The notes below the pieces were generated by a model that worked only from the letters and a program-made list of their open reading frames with translations, ran no database searches and was not told the origin of the DNA. The position numbers were made by a program, and so were the translations under genes. From the NCBI RefSeq assembly GCF_042657065.1, contig NZ_JBHSNF010000001.1, forward strand, positions 1,488,001-1,552,000: a stretch of DNA of 64,000 bases, read 5' to 3'. The stretch comes from Rhodanobacter ginsengisoli. Its GTDB lineage: Bacteria; Pseudomonadota; Gammaproteobacteria; Xanthomonadales; Rhodanobacteraceae. Numbering within the stretch: position 1 is the stretch's first letter; the number at the start of each line of letters is the position of its first letter. This document shows positions 25,361-35,196 of the stretch, piece after piece.

Positions 25361-26187
25361 TGACCGTGCGCATGCTGGTCAACGGCGAGCCGGCCGAACA
25401 GATCTCGGCGCTGGATCGTGGCCTGGCGTATGGCGATGGCCTGTTTGAAAGCATCCGGCTGGTCGGGGCGGTGGCGCCGTTGTGGTCACGTCACATGCAG
25501 CGGCTCGGCGAGGGTTGCGAACGCCTGCGCTTGCCGCTGCCCGATGCGGCGCAGTTGTGGCGCGAGGCGCTGCAGGCGACGCACGACATGCCGCAATCGG
25601 TGCTGCGCATCACCATCACCCGCGGCGTGGGCGAGCGCGGCTACGCTGCGCCCGCGACGGTCCGGCCGACGCGGGTGGTCGCGGCATTCGCCCCGCCGCG
25701 CATCGCCGAGGAGGCTCATGAGTTCGGCGTGCGCGTGAGGCTGTGCGACATCCGGCTGGCCGAGCAACCGCTGCTTGCCGGGATCAAGCACCTGAACCGG
25801 CTCGAGCAAGTCATGGCGCGGGCGGAATGGACTGACCCGGCGATCGCCGAAGGCCTGTTGCGCGATAGCCACGACCGGGTGATTTCGGCGACCATGGCCA
25901 ACCTGTTCGCGCTGATCGACGGCGTGCTGCTGACACCGGCAGTGGATCGTTGCGGCGTGGCCGGGGTGGCACGTGCCGAAGTGCTCTCGACCTGCCCGCA
26001 GGCGAAGGTCGGCGAGTTGTCCCTGGATGCCCTGCTGAGTGCCACGGAAGTCTTTCTCAGTTCGAGCGTACGCGGCATCCTGCCGGTACAGTCGGTGGCC
26101 GGGCGGCTCTATGAGCCGGGTGCGCTGACCCGGCAACTGCAGCAACACTGGCGCAATCTGGGATTTTCGATGGAGCAGGGTGGATGA
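25360..26187 (+). CDS. pabC: 4-amino-4-deoxychorismate lyase
   Basis: A 275-residue fold type IV PLP enzyme that splits aminodeoxychorismate into p-aminobenzoate and pyruvate. The PLP lysine is Lys143 in AGIKHLNRLEQ; the N-terminal LDRGLAYGDGLFESI and the SATMANLFA segment are typical. The ATG overlaps the pabB stop and the stop overlaps mltG, so translation is coupled on both sides. Confidence 0.95.
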   Translation: MTVRMLVNGEPAEQISALDRGLAYGDGLFESIRLVGAVAPLWSRHMQRLGEGCERLRLPLPDAAQLWREALQATHDMPQSVLRITITRGVGERGYAAPATVRPTRVVAAFAPPRIAEEAHEFGVRVRLCDIRLAEQPLLAGIKHLNRLEQVMARAEWTDPAIAEGLLRDSHDRVISATMANLFALIDGVLLTPAVDRCGVAGVARAEVLSTCPQAKVGELSLDALLSATEVFLSSSVRGILPVQSVAGRLYEPGALTRQLQQHWRNLGFSMEQGG

Positions 26188-27221
26188 ACAACGAACCGAT
26201 GCGTGGACGGGTGCTGCCGCGCTTGCTGCTGCTGATCGTGCTGCTGGCGGTGGTCGGTGCGCTGTTTTACGGGTGGAATGATTTCAATCGTTTCAGCAGC
26301 GCCCCGCTGAACGTGGCCGCGCAGGGCGACAGCGTCGACATCAGCCGCGGCAGCAGCTTCAAGGACATCGTCGCCGAACTGCGCCAGCGCAAGCTGAGCG
26401 CGGCCAGCCCGTTGTACTGGCGGTTGCTGGCCGAGCAGATGCATGTGGCCGGCAAGCTGCACGCGGGCGAGTACGCACTCGCGCCGGGCCTCACACCACG
26501 CCAGCTGCTCGCCAACATGGCGGCGGGCAAGGTCCTGCAGCGCGATTTCACGATCGTCGACGGCTGGACCTTCAACGAGTTGCGCCAGGCGCTGGCCAGG
26601 GCCGAGAAGTTGCGGCACGACAGCGCCGGGCTCGACGATGCCGCGATCATGCAGAAAATCGGTGCCGGCGGCGAGGCACCGGAGGGGCGTTTCCTGCCGG
26701 AAACTTACGCGTATGTGAAGGGCGACAGCGACCTGGATATCCTCAAGCGCGCGCATGGCGCCATGGTCAGGACACTGGCTGCGCTGTGGCCGGAACGCGC
26801 CCCGGACCTGCCGCTGGCCACGCCGTACGATGCACTGATCCTGGCGTCGATCGTGGAGAAGGAAACCGGCCGGGCCGACGAGCGTGCGCAGATCGCCGGG
26901 GTGTTCGTGCGGCGGTTGCGCGACCACATGCTGCTGCAGACCGATCCTAGCGTGATCTACGGCATGGGGGCGAGCTACGCCGGCAATATCCACAAGAGCG
27001 ATCTCACCACCGACACGCCCTACAACACCTACACCCGTGCCGGCTTGCCGCCCACGCCGATTGCGCTGCCGGGCAAGCCGGCGCTGGAGGCGGCGCTGCA
27101 TCCGGCGCCCGGCGACGCACTCTATTTCGTCGCCCGTGGCGATGGCGGGCATGTGTTTGCCAGCTCGCTGGAGCAACACAACCGCAACGTCGACTGCTAC
27201 CAGCGGAAGCGGTGCCGATGA
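26184..27221 (+). CDS. mltG: Endolytic murein transglycosylase MltG
   Basis: A 345-residue inner-membrane protein with one N-terminal helix (LPRLLLLIVLLAVVGALFYG), a LysM-like region and the catalytic YceG domain. The proposed catalytic glutamate is Glu225 in SIVEKETG. It cuts nascent glycan strands and may set their length. Typical elements FLPETY, TDPSVIYG and YNTYTRAGLPPTPI are present. It overlaps both pabC and tmk by 4 bases. Confidence 0.95.
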   Translation: MNNEPMRGRVLPRLLLLIVLLAVVGALFYGWNDFNRFSSAPLNVAAQGDSVDISRGSSFKDIVAELRQRKLSAASPLYWRLLAEQMHVAGKLHAGEYALAPGLTPRQLLANMAAGKVLQRDFTIVDGWTFNELRQALARAEKLRHDSAGLDDAAIMQKIGAGGEAPEGRFLPETYAYVKGDSDLDILKRAHGAMVRTLAALWPERAPDLPLATPYDALILASIVEKETGRADERAQIAGVFVRRLRDHMLLQTDPSVIYGMGASYAGNIHKSDLTTDTPYNTYTRAGLPPTPIALPGKPALEAALHPAPGDALYFVARGDGGHVFASSLEQHNRNVDCYQRKRCR

Positions 27222-27859
27222 TCGCCGGGCAAGGCAAATTCATCAGTCTCGAAGGTGGCGAAGGTGCCGGCAAGAGCACCTTGCTGGCCGGCCTGCGCGA
27301 TTACCTCGAACAGCACGACATCGCCCTGGTGCAGACCCGCGAACCCGGTGGCACCGGCGTGGGTGAGGCGGTGCGCGCGATCGTGCTCGATCCGGCGCAG
27401 CACGGCCTGGCTGCCGAGACCGAGCTGCTGCTGATGTTCGCCTCGCGCGCGCAACTGGTGCGCGAGGTCATCGCGCCGGCCTTGCGTGCGGGACAGTGGG
27501 TGCTGTGCGATCGCTACACCGATGCCAGCTATGCCTACCAGGGCGGCGGCCGCGGCCAGCCGCTCGAGCGCATCGCGGAGCTGGAGCGATGGGCCTGCGA
27601 CGGGCTGAAGCCCGACCTGACCCTGCTGCTCGACCTGCCGGTGGCCACCGGGCGGGCACGTGCCGCCGGGCGCGGTGAGGCCGACCGGATCGAGACCGAG
27701 GCCGATGCGTTTTTCGAGCGCGTGCGGGCGACTTATCGCGAACGTGCGGCGGCCGAACCGGAGCGGTTCCGGGTGATCGATGCCAGCCAGTCGCCGGCCG
27801 CCGTGTTGCAGGCCGCCACGCGGGCGCTGGCCACGCTGGTGGCGGAGGTGCGTCCATGA
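27218..27859 (+). CDS. tmk: Thymidylate kinase
   Basis: A 213-residue dTMP kinase. The P-loop is GGEGAGKST (residues 13-21), the substrate motif is CDRYTDASYAYQGGGRG, and the lid region follows LDLPVATGRARAAGRG. ATG 27218 overlaps the mltG stop (ATGA) and the gene ends overlapping holB by 4 bases. Confidence 0.96.
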   Translation: MIAGQGKFISLEGGEGAGKSTLLAGLRDYLEQHDIALVQTREPGGTGVGEAVRAIVLDPAQHGLAAETELLLMFASRAQLVREVIAPALRAGQWVLCDRYTDASYAYQGGGRGQPLERIAELERWACDGLKPDLTLLLDLPVATGRARAAGRGEADRIETEADAFFERVRATYRERAAAEPERFRVIDASQSPAAVLQAATRALATLVAEVRP

Positions 27860-28791
27860 GCGGTTTGCCCTGGCATGCCGAGCATTGGGCACGGTTGCAG
27901 GCGCGGCGGCAACGCGACGCCCTGGCGCATGCCCTGCTGCTGTGCGGCCCGGCGGGCCTGGGCAAGCGGGCATTCGCGCAGCGCTTCGTGCAGGGATTGT
28001 TGTGCACCGAGCCGGCCGAAGGCGACCCGTGCGGGCATTGCCGCAGCTGCCTGCTGATTGCGGCGGGCACGCATCCGGACGTGCTTTCGTTGAGTTTCGG
28101 CCTGCGCAAGGACGGCGTGCAGCGCAGCGAGATCGTGGTCGACCAGATTCGCGAACTGTCGGTCCGGCTGGCGATGAGCAGCCAGTTCAGCGGCTGGCAG
28201 GTGGTCACCATCGATCCGGCGGATGCGATGAATCCGGCCGCGGCCAACGCGCTGCTGAAGACGCTGGAGGAGCCGGCGGCACAGACCATGCTGATCCTGC
28301 TGGCCGACGCGCCGTGGCGGTTGCCGCAGACCATCCGCAGCCGTTGCCAGCGAATTGAGTTCCACCTGCCTGACTCCGCCGTCGCGCTGGCCTGGTTGCG
28401 GACGGAAGGGGTACGGGATGCGGAGGCGGCGCTGATTGCCGCCGGCGGCAATCCGGGACTGGCCCGCATCTGGGCGCAGCAGGGTGCGCTGGATCGGCGA
28501 CAGGAGGTGCGCAAGGATCTGGCGGCGCTCGCCGCGGGCCGCGGTCAGCCGCAGGAAGTGGTCAAGCGCTGGCTGGACAGCGAGCCGGCGCAACGGCTGT
28601 GGTTTGCTGCCCAGGCTGCCGCCGACGAAATCCGGGCGCGCGCGACCGAGACGGCCGGGCCGTTGACCAGCGCGATGGATGTCGAGGCACTGGGTCACTG
28701 GTACAACGCGGTCAATCGCACCCGAGAAAGCCTGCGCGGGCCGTTGCGCGGCGACCTCCTGCTGCTGGAACTGCTGGCACAGTGGCGTTGA
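27856..28791 (+). CDS. holB: DNA polymerase III subunit delta'
   Basis: A 311-residue clamp-loader subunit. The degenerate P-loop GPAGLGKR, the zinc module CTEPAEGDPCGHCRSC, the KTLEEPAAQ segment and the SRC motif (TIRSRCQRIEF) match delta-prime. It overlaps tmk by 4 bases, and its stop overlaps the start of a PIG-L-type gene, an uncommon partner, since pilZ usually follows holB in relatives. Confidence 0.94.
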   Translation: MSGLPWHAEHWARLQARRQRDALAHALLLCGPAGLGKRAFAQRFVQGLLCTEPAEGDPCGHCRSCLLIAAGTHPDVLSLSFGLRKDGVQRSEIVVDQIRELSVRLAMSSQFSGWQVVTIDPADAMNPAAANALLKTLEEPAAQTMLILLADAPWRLPQTIRSRCQRIEFHLPDSAVALAWLRTEGVRDAEAALIAAGGNPGLARIWAQQGALDRRQEVRKDLAALAAGRGQPQEVVKRWLDSEPAQRLWFAAQAAADEIRARATETAGPLTSAMDVEALGHWYNAVNRTRESLRGPLRGDLLLLELLAQWR

Positions 28792-29753
28792 TGGCCGTCA
28801 CCCCGCAGCGCGGCTTGCCGGCGTTTTCAGCGCAGACTCGTCTGTTGGTGGTGGCACCGCATCCGGATGACGAAACCATCGCGACCGGCCTGTTGATCCA
28901 GCAGGTGCAGGCGGCCGGTGGCGAGGTCCGGATCCTGCTGCTGACCGCCGGCGACAACAACCCCTGGCCGCAACGCTGGCTGGAGCGGCGCTTGTGGATC
29001 GGCGCGGCGGATCGACAGCGATGGGGGCGTCGCCGGCACGCCGAAATACTGCAGGCTCTGGCGTGTCTTGGCGTGCCGCCGCAGTCCTTGCAACTGCTGG
29101 GCTGGCCCGATCTCGGCGTGACCGGGATGCTGCTGCGGTCGGGCAGCGACGCGGTGCCGACGCTTGCGGCGGCGATCGAGCAGTTTCAGCCCAGTCTGCT
29201 GGCGATGCCCTCCCTGGATGACCGCCATCCCGATCATGGTTCGGCGCACGTGCTGGTGCGGTTGGCCCTGGCCGGCCGGGCGACGCGGCCGACATTGCTG
29301 GCGTATCTGGTGCACGGTCATGACCCGGGCACCAGTCCCCTCGAAATCCACGCCACCGACGGGCAATTGGCGAACAAGCGAGCAGCCCTTGCGGCTCATC
29401 GCAGCCAGATGGCCCTGAGCGGCAAACGCATGCACCGGTTGGCTGCTCGCCCCGAGCGCTATGCGGTGGTGTCGGAAACCGCGGAAGGGTCCACCGCGAG
29501 CTTGCCGTGGCAACCCTGGGCGTGGGTGCGGCCATGGCTGCGCTTGAGCGTGGTCAGCCCGACGGGAGCGCAAACCTGGCGCTGGCGCGACGCACCGTTG
29601 CAGCGCGACCGGTCGGGGTCGTTTCAATTGTCGCTCCCGGTCGCGGCGACGGCATGTCCGGGTTTTGCGAGGCTGGCCTTCACCCTGCCTTCGCTGTGGA
29701 TATTCGACCACTGGGGATGGTGCGCACTGTCCGGTTGCCGGCCGTCTCCCTGA
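28791..29753 (+). CDS. PIG-L/LmbE-type deacetylase
   Basis: A 320-residue protein. The N-terminal 230 residues are a zinc-dependent PIG-L deacetylase fold with the metal motifs H24-P-D26-D27-E and DRHPDHGSAH, which in the family remove N-acetyl groups from sugars such as GlcNAc derivatives. The C-terminal 90 or so residues (from about 230) contain many tryptophans and beta strands, resemble nothing I recognise and may bind carbohydrate. The ATG overlaps the holB stop (TGATG). The substrate is unknown; a surface polysaccharide or lipopolysaccharide sugar is plausible. Confidence 0.82.
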   Translation: MAVTPQRGLPAFSAQTRLLVVAPHPDDETIATGLLIQQVQAAGGEVRILLLTAGDNNPWPQRWLERRLWIGAADRQRWGRRRHAEILQALACLGVPPQSLQLLGWPDLGVTGMLLRSGSDAVPTLAAAIEQFQPSLLAMPSLDDRHPDHGSAHVLVRLALAGRATRPTLLAYLVHGHDPGTSPLEIHATDGQLANKRAALAAHRSQMALSGKRMHRLAARPERYAVVSETAEGSTASLPWQPWAWVRPWLRLSVVSPTGAQTWRWRDAPLQRDRSGSFQLSLPVAATACPGFARLAFTLPSLWIFDHWGWCALSGCRPSP

Positions 29754-29936
29754 CACTGGCCTTGCATAGCCTGATTGACCGAGCTAGCTTGGGACGTGAG
29801 GGGAATACGATCACTGCACTACCCATCACCCCATCCTGCCGCGTGGCCTCACCTTTGGCTGGCGGTCGGACAGGTGAGACGGGTGCGCCGGATCAGGGCA
29901 GCCGTGAATGGTTTCATCATCTGTCTGGTCTCGTGA

Positions 29937-32816
29937 ATGCACAATCAGGGTCCACATTCGATGCAGGTCAACGCCGGGGCAGTGGCCGCATCCAGCGAAA
30001 GCTTCTATGCGGCGCTGTCGGAGATTGGCCAGCTGCTGGTGCGTTCGCTCGAGCCGCTGGAACTCTACGAGGCGATCATCGAGGTACTCGAACGACGCAT
30101 CGGAGCCTTGCTGGTCATGGTCGGCGAGGTGGATCACGCCACTGGCTGGTTTCGCCGGATCGCCCCGGCCGAGGTGCCCGCCGGCATGCAGGACATCTAT
30201 CCGGAGCGCCTGCCGTTCGCGGTGGCACAGCCGACGTTCTGGCAGGGCATACCGCAACTGGAATCGGACATCCGCCACGCGCCGGGCCTGGAGATGCACC
30301 GGCAGGCGTATGTCCGGCATGGCGTGGTCTCCGTCGTCGCCGTACCCGTGATGAAATTCGGTGAGGTAAGTGCGGCGCTGGTGATCCGTTCGTCCCACGC
30401 CAGCTTCTTTTCCACCCAGATGATCGAGTTGCTGCGACAGGCTGGCGCCAGCATCGGCCTGGGGCTCGAGGCACACGCGCAGCGTCGCATGCTGCTGCGG
30501 GCGGTGCGCGAAGAGGCACGCCAGCGCCGGGCCTTGCGCCTGCTCAGCGAGATGATCAAGGTGGTCACGCGCAGCACCGATGAGCAGGTCCTGCTGGCCG
30601 ATAGCTGTGACGTGGCCCATGATGCCGGTGGATATCGTTTCGCCTGGATCGGCCTGCTGGAGGACGATGACCCGGGCGTTCTGCGACTGCGCGCACGCGC
30701 CGGTTTTCCGGGGGAGGTCGTCGCGGATCAGCGATGTATCCTGGCCGATCCCGAGCGTCGCGAGGACGCGGCCGTGATCGCCCTGTCGACCGGCCAGCCC
30801 AGCATCTGTCACCTGCCGACCGACGTGTCCCGGGACTGGCCCCTGGGTGACAGCATTCCCGACCTGCACGCGATACTCGCGCTGCCCTTGCGGGTGGATG
30901 GCGTCATCGTGGGCACCTTCGTCATCGGTGCGACCCAGTCCGAGTCGTTTACGCCGGTCGAGACCCAGGTCTTCCAGGAAATGGCGGTCGAGTTGGGGCT
31001 CGGCATGCAGATCCAGCGGGCGCGGGCCGCCCGACGCGTCGCCGAGCAGGATCTGCAATTCAACCTGGAGCACTTTCGCACGATCCTTTCCAACCAGCAT
31101 GCCGGCCTGCTGGTGATCTCCGACGACGGGGTCGTCAAATTCGTCAATGAGGCGTTCTGTGCCTTGTATGGCTTCGCGCAATCGCCAGCGGATCTCGAAG
31201 GCTGCCCGGCATCGACCATCTATGCACGGATCAGGGAGGTCTACGAGGACCCTGACCGCGAGATCGCGCGGGTCAAGGCCATCGTGGACAGGAACGAGCC
31301 GGTCAGGGGCGACGAAGTCGCCATCAAGGGTGGGCGCATCTTCCTGCGCGATTTCACCCCGATCAGGATCAACGGAGTCCTGCAGGGACGGATATGGCAG
31401 CAGCGCGACATCACCGAGCAGAAAATGCACGAGGCGCGGGTCGAGCGACTGGCCTTCTACGACGTTGTCACCGGCCTGCCGAATCGGCGCCTGCTGTTCG
31501 AGTTGCTGGGGCAGGCGCGTGAGCGAGCCGCCAGCGAGGGTTCCCTGCTGGCCATCGGCGTGCTCGACCTCGATCGGTTCAAGAGTGTCAACGACACGAT
31601 CGGACATGGCGGCGGCGATCATGTGCTGGCCGAAGCTTCGGCGCGAATCCTCGGCATGTTGCGCGAAGCCGATGTGCTGGCCCGCTTTGGCGGCGACGAA
31701 TTCGCGTTGCTGATCTACGGTCTCGACAGCCGCGAGCAGCTCGACGTGATCAGCCGCTGCATCCTGCAGGCCTTGCGCGCACCGTTCAACCTGATGGATG
31801 AGCAGCTCTATCTGTCCGCCAGCATCGGCTGGACCCTGTATCCGCTCGACGCCTCCGACTCCGAAGGTCTGGTGCGGCATGCCGACATGGCCATGTACGC
31901 CGCGAAGGAAGAGGGCAAGGATCGCGGCCTGCTGTACGAGCCGGCGATGGAGATGGAGCTGCAGCGGCTGCAGGCGATGCGCGAACGGATCGCCCAGGCC
32001 CTGCTGCGGTCCCATCTGCAACTGGTATTCCAGCCGATCGTCTATATCGATGGCCTGGCCGGGTCACAGGGCGTGGCCGGGATGGAGGCGCTGCTGCGGC
32101 TCAATGACAGCGGCAAGGAATTGATCGAGCCCGCCAATTTCATGCACGTGCTGGACGACCCGCAACTGGCACGGCCGATCGGCCGCTATGTGCTCGATGA
32201 AGCGCTGAGGTACTGCCAGTCATGGCTGCGGGCCGGGGTGTCGATTCCGGTCTCGATCAACATCAGTACCCGCCATCTGCTGCATCCGGCCTTCTTCAAT
32301 GACATCGATGCGGTGCTGGAAACCTATCCCGATGTGATGGATGTGGGTTTCGGCATCGAGGTGACCGAAACCGGCCCCAGCATGGATCACGCACGCGCCA
32401 AGATCGTGATCGAGGAATGCCGCCGGCGGGGCATCCGCGTCGGCCTCGACGATTTCGGGACGGGCTCGGCTTCGCTGAGCCACATCCAGCAGCTCGATAT
32501 CGAACACATCAAGCTCGACCAGAGCTTCGTGCGCGATATTCTCGATGACGAGCGCAACATGGCGATTGCAGCGGGTGTCATCACCACTGCGCGCATGCTG
32601 GCCAAGATGGTCATTGCCGAAGGCGTCGAGACGGCGGAGCAGGGCGATCTGCTGGCCTCGCTGGGCTGTCACCAGTTGCAGGGGTTCTCGATCTCGAGGC
32701 CGATGCCGGGCGAAGCAGTGCCGGCGTGGGTGGCCAGTTGGGCGCCGCCGGCATCGTGGGGAAGCCTGGTCAACGAGCGACAGTCGCTGCTGGCCGATCA
32801 GCCGGACGGGCGTTGA
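29937..32816 (+). CDS. GAF-GAF-PAS-GGDEF-EAL cyclic di-GMP signalling protein
   Basis: A 959-residue cytoplasmic protein with no membrane segment. Order: GAF about 20-170, GAF about 190-355, PAS about 375-490, GGDEF about 500-660 and EAL about 680-935. The cyclase motif GGDEF (585-589) is intact. EAL residues also look intact: E717 in EALLR, SINIST, VTETG, the D838-D839 pair of DDFGTG, HIKLDQSFV and AEGVET. It could therefore make and degrade c-di-GMP, with the GAF/PAS domains sensing a ligand. The start is uncertain (29937 or ATG 29961). It stands directly before pilZ, which suggests pilus or motility control. Confidence 0.9.
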   Translation: MHNQGPHSMQVNAGAVAASSESFYAALSEIGQLLVRSLEPLELYEAIIEVLERRIGALLVMVGEVDHATGWFRRIAPAEVPAGMQDIYPERLPFAVAQPTFWQGIPQLESDIRHAPGLEMHRQAYVRHGVVSVVAVPVMKFGEVSAALVIRSSHASFFSTQMIELLRQAGASIGLGLEAHAQRRMLLRAVREEARQRRALRLLSEMIKVVTRSTDEQVLLADSCDVAHDAGGYRFAWIGLLEDDDPGVLRLRARAGFPGEVVADQRCILADPERREDAAVIALSTGQPSICHLPTDVSRDWPLGDSIPDLHAILALPLRVDGVIVGTFVIGATQSESFTPVETQVFQEMAVELGLGMQIQRARAARRVAEQDLQFNLEHFRTILSNQHAGLLVISDDGVVKFVNEAFCALYGFAQSPADLEGCPASTIYARIREVYEDPDREIARVKAIVDRNEPVRGDEVAIKGGRIFLRDFTPIRINGVLQGRIWQQRDITEQKMHEARVERLAFYDVVTGLPNRRLLFELLGQARERAASEGSLLAIGVLDLDRFKSVNDTIGHGGGDHVLAEASARILGMLREADVLARFGGDEFALLIYGLDSREQLDVISRCILQALRAPFNLMDEQLYLSASIGWTLYPLDASDSEGLVRHADMAMYAAKEEGKDRGLLYEPAMEMELQRLQAMRERIAQALLRSHLQLVFQPIVYIDGLAGSQGVAGMEALLRLNDSGKELIEPANFMHVLDDPQLARPIGRYVLDEALRYCQSWLRAGVSIPVSINISTRHLLHPAFFNDIDAVLETYPDVMDVGFGIEVTETGPSMDHARAKIVIEECRRRGIRVGLDDFGTGSASLSHIQQLDIEHIKLDQSFVRDILDDERNMAIAAGVITTARMLAKMVIAEGVETAEQGDLLASLGCHQLQGFSISRPMPGEAVPAWVASWAPPASWGSLVNERQSLLADQPDGR

Positions 32817-32926
32817 GGTCGCCGCTTGCGTTCGGGGGGAATGCGGCAACAGTGGTACAGCCGACGCACAACATCTAAGATCATCCTCAATGACCGGACG
32901 CTCAGGACGTCCGGCTGGAGCCCAGC

Positions 32927-33280
32927 ATGAAACCCATGGCTGCCCGTCAGGGCATCATTTCATTGAAAATCAAGGACGCAGCCTCGCTGTACAACGCGTA
33001 CATGCCGTTTCTCCGGCATGGCGGGCTGTTCGCGGCGACGGCACAATCCTATGCGCTGGGTGACGAGGTGGTGCTGCTGGTGACCCTTGCCGAGGAGACC
33101 GAGCGGCTGTCGGTGGTCGGCAAGGTGGTCTGGATCAGCCCGGTCGGTGCGCAGGGCAACCGTACCGCCGGCATCGGCATCCATTTCAACGAGTCCAGTG
33201 ACGCCGAGGCGGCGCGCAGTCGGATCGAGAATATTCTGGCCGGCACGCTGACCTCCGAGCGCGCTACCCACACCATGTGA
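32927..33280 (+). CDS. pilZ: Type IV pilus assembly protein PilZ
   Basis: A 117-residue PilZ-fold protein closely resembling the Xanthomonas type IV pilus PilZ (ARQGIISL, YMPFLRHGG, GDEVVLLVTL, the VGAQGNRTAGIGI strand and the C-terminal THTM). That subgroup lacks the RxxxR c-di-GMP-binding motif, as does this protein, and instead binds the EAL protein FimX and the ATPase PilB. GGAG precedes the ATG. In related species pilZ follows holB; here 4.1 kb separates them. Confidence 0.93.
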   Translation: MKPMAARQGIISLKIKDAASLYNAYMPFLRHGGLFAATAQSYALGDEVVLLVTLAEETERLSVVGKVVWISPVGAQGNRTAGIGIHFNESSDAEAARSRIENILAGTLTSERATHTM

Positions 33281-33342
33281 CGCCGCGACCGCCCGGTCGC
33301 AAATACATCGGCGTTAATCCGCATCGGATCGGCCGTCAAGGC

Positions 33343-33370
33343 TTGTTGTACCCAAGCGCACTGATACAAT
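33343..33370 (+). promoter_or_regulatory. Sigma-70 promoter of the nuo operon
   Basis: TTGTTG (33343-33348) and TACAAT (33365-33370) are separated by 16 bases. Transcription from about 33377 gives a 175-base leader. Confidence 0.65.
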
Positions 33371-33376
33371 AACCGG

Positions 33377-33551
33377 ATTCGCGAACTCATCTCGCGGAAC
33401 ATCGGGTGCTTGCGGCTTCAGCCGTCCAAGCATGCTCGGGCGGCCCATGGCCGCACGGGCCTGCCGAATCGAAATCGCCGGATCGTGAGTTGGTGGGACT
33501 GAAGTCCTCACGGTCACTGATGCGCCTGACGGCGCGGAGGTACGTTGCATC
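33377..33551 (+). promoter_or_regulatory. Structured nuo 5' leader
   Basis: No gene is seen. The leader holds hairpins, including a nested stem GCTTG-CGGCT/AGCCG-CAAGC at 33408-33431 and a GTGAG/CTCAC stem enclosing GGACT/AGTCC further on. GGAGG stands 12 bases before the nuoA GTG. Confidence 0.45.
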
Positions 33552-33898
33552 GTGCTTGCCGAATATTGGCCTGTTCTGTTGTTCATCGGCGTTGCCAGCG
33601 GCCTGGGCCTGGTATTGCTGGCAGTCGGCCTGCTGGCCGGTCCGCGCCGCCCCGAGGCTGAGAAGCTGGCGCCTTACGAGTGCGGCTTCGAGGCATTCGA
33701 GGACGCCCGCATGCGCTTTGATGTGCGCTATTACCTGCTCGCCATCCTGTTCATCATCTTCGACCTGGAAATCGCCTTCCTGTTTCCATGGGCGGTGGTG
33801 TTCCAGCAGATCGGGCTGATCGCGCTGATCGAGATGGGGCTGTTCCTGCTGCTGCTGGTGATCGGTTTTGCCTACGTGTGGAAGAAGGGAGCGCTGGA

Positions 33899-33908
<10 letters not shown>
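33552..33908 (+). CDS. nuoA: NADH-quinone oxidoreductase subunit A
   Basis: A 118-residue Complex I membrane subunit with three membrane helices and the conserved YECGFEAFEDARMRFDVRYYL loop between helices 1 and 2. The GTG start gives the usual LAEYWPVLLFI N terminus. It overlaps nuoB by 10 bases and begins the 14-gene operon coupling NADH oxidation to proton pumping. Confidence 0.96.
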
Positions 33909-34456
<548 letters not shown>

Positions 34457-34465
34457 GGCACTGAA

Positions 34466-35194
34466 ATGTCCGATACATCTGCGACCTCGCTGGCCGAGCA
34501 CCTCACCGCGCGATTCGGCGACACGCTGACCATCAGCACGGAACGCAACGAAATCACCGCCGAACTGGCCGCCGCCGATCTGATCGCGGTGGCCACGGCC
34601 CTGCGCGACGAGCCGGCGTTCCGTTTCAGCGAGCTGATCGACCTGTGCGGCATCGACTATCTCGGTTATGGCCAGACCGAGTGGGATACCGAGACCGTTT
34701 CCGGAACCGGTTTTTCGCGGGGCGTCGAGGGCCAGGCACAGGGCCGCTTCAACTGGGCCGAGCGCCCGCGTGGCATCACTCAGCCGCGCCGCTTTGCGGT
34801 GGTGATCCAGCTGCTTTCGATCGCGCACAACCGTCGCCTGCGCCTGCGCGTGTTCTGCGAGGACGACAGCCTGCCGATGGTGCCGTCACTGACCCTGGTG
34901 TGGCCGGGCGTGAACTGGTTCGAGCGCGAGGCATTCGATCTGTACGGCGTCCTTTTCGATGGCCACCCCGATCTGCGCCGCATCCTCACCGACTACGGTT
35001 TCGTCGGTCACCCGTTCCGCAAGGACTTCCCGCTGATCGGCAATGTCGAGGTGCGCTACGACCCCGAACAGAAGCGCGTGATCTACGAACCGGTGTCGAT
35101 CGAGCCGCGCGTGCTGGTACCGCGCACCATCCGCAACGACGCCGACCTGATGCAGGCCAGGGCCGAAGCCGCCGACCACTGGCGGGAGAATTGA
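34466..35194 (+). CDS. nuoC: NADH-quinone oxidoreductase subunit C
   Basis: A 242-residue 30-kDa-type subunit with the signature FEREAFDLYGVLFDGHPDLR and the HPFRKDFPLIG motif near the end. It is a separate gene, unlike E. coli where nuoC and nuoD are fused. It helps form the quinone-reducing arm. Confidence 0.96.
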   Translation: MSDTSATSLAEHLTARFGDTLTISTERNEITAELAAADLIAVATALRDEPAFRFSELIDLCGIDYLGYGQTEWDTETVSGTGFSRGVEGQAQGRFNWAERPRGITQPRRFAVVIQLLSIAHNRRLRLRVFCEDDSLPMVPSLTLVWPGVNWFEREAFDLYGVLFDGHPDLRRILTDYGFVGHPFRKDFPLIGNVEVRYDPEQKRVIYEPVSIEPRVLVPRTIRNDADLMQARAEAADHWREN

Positions 35195-35196
35195 GC

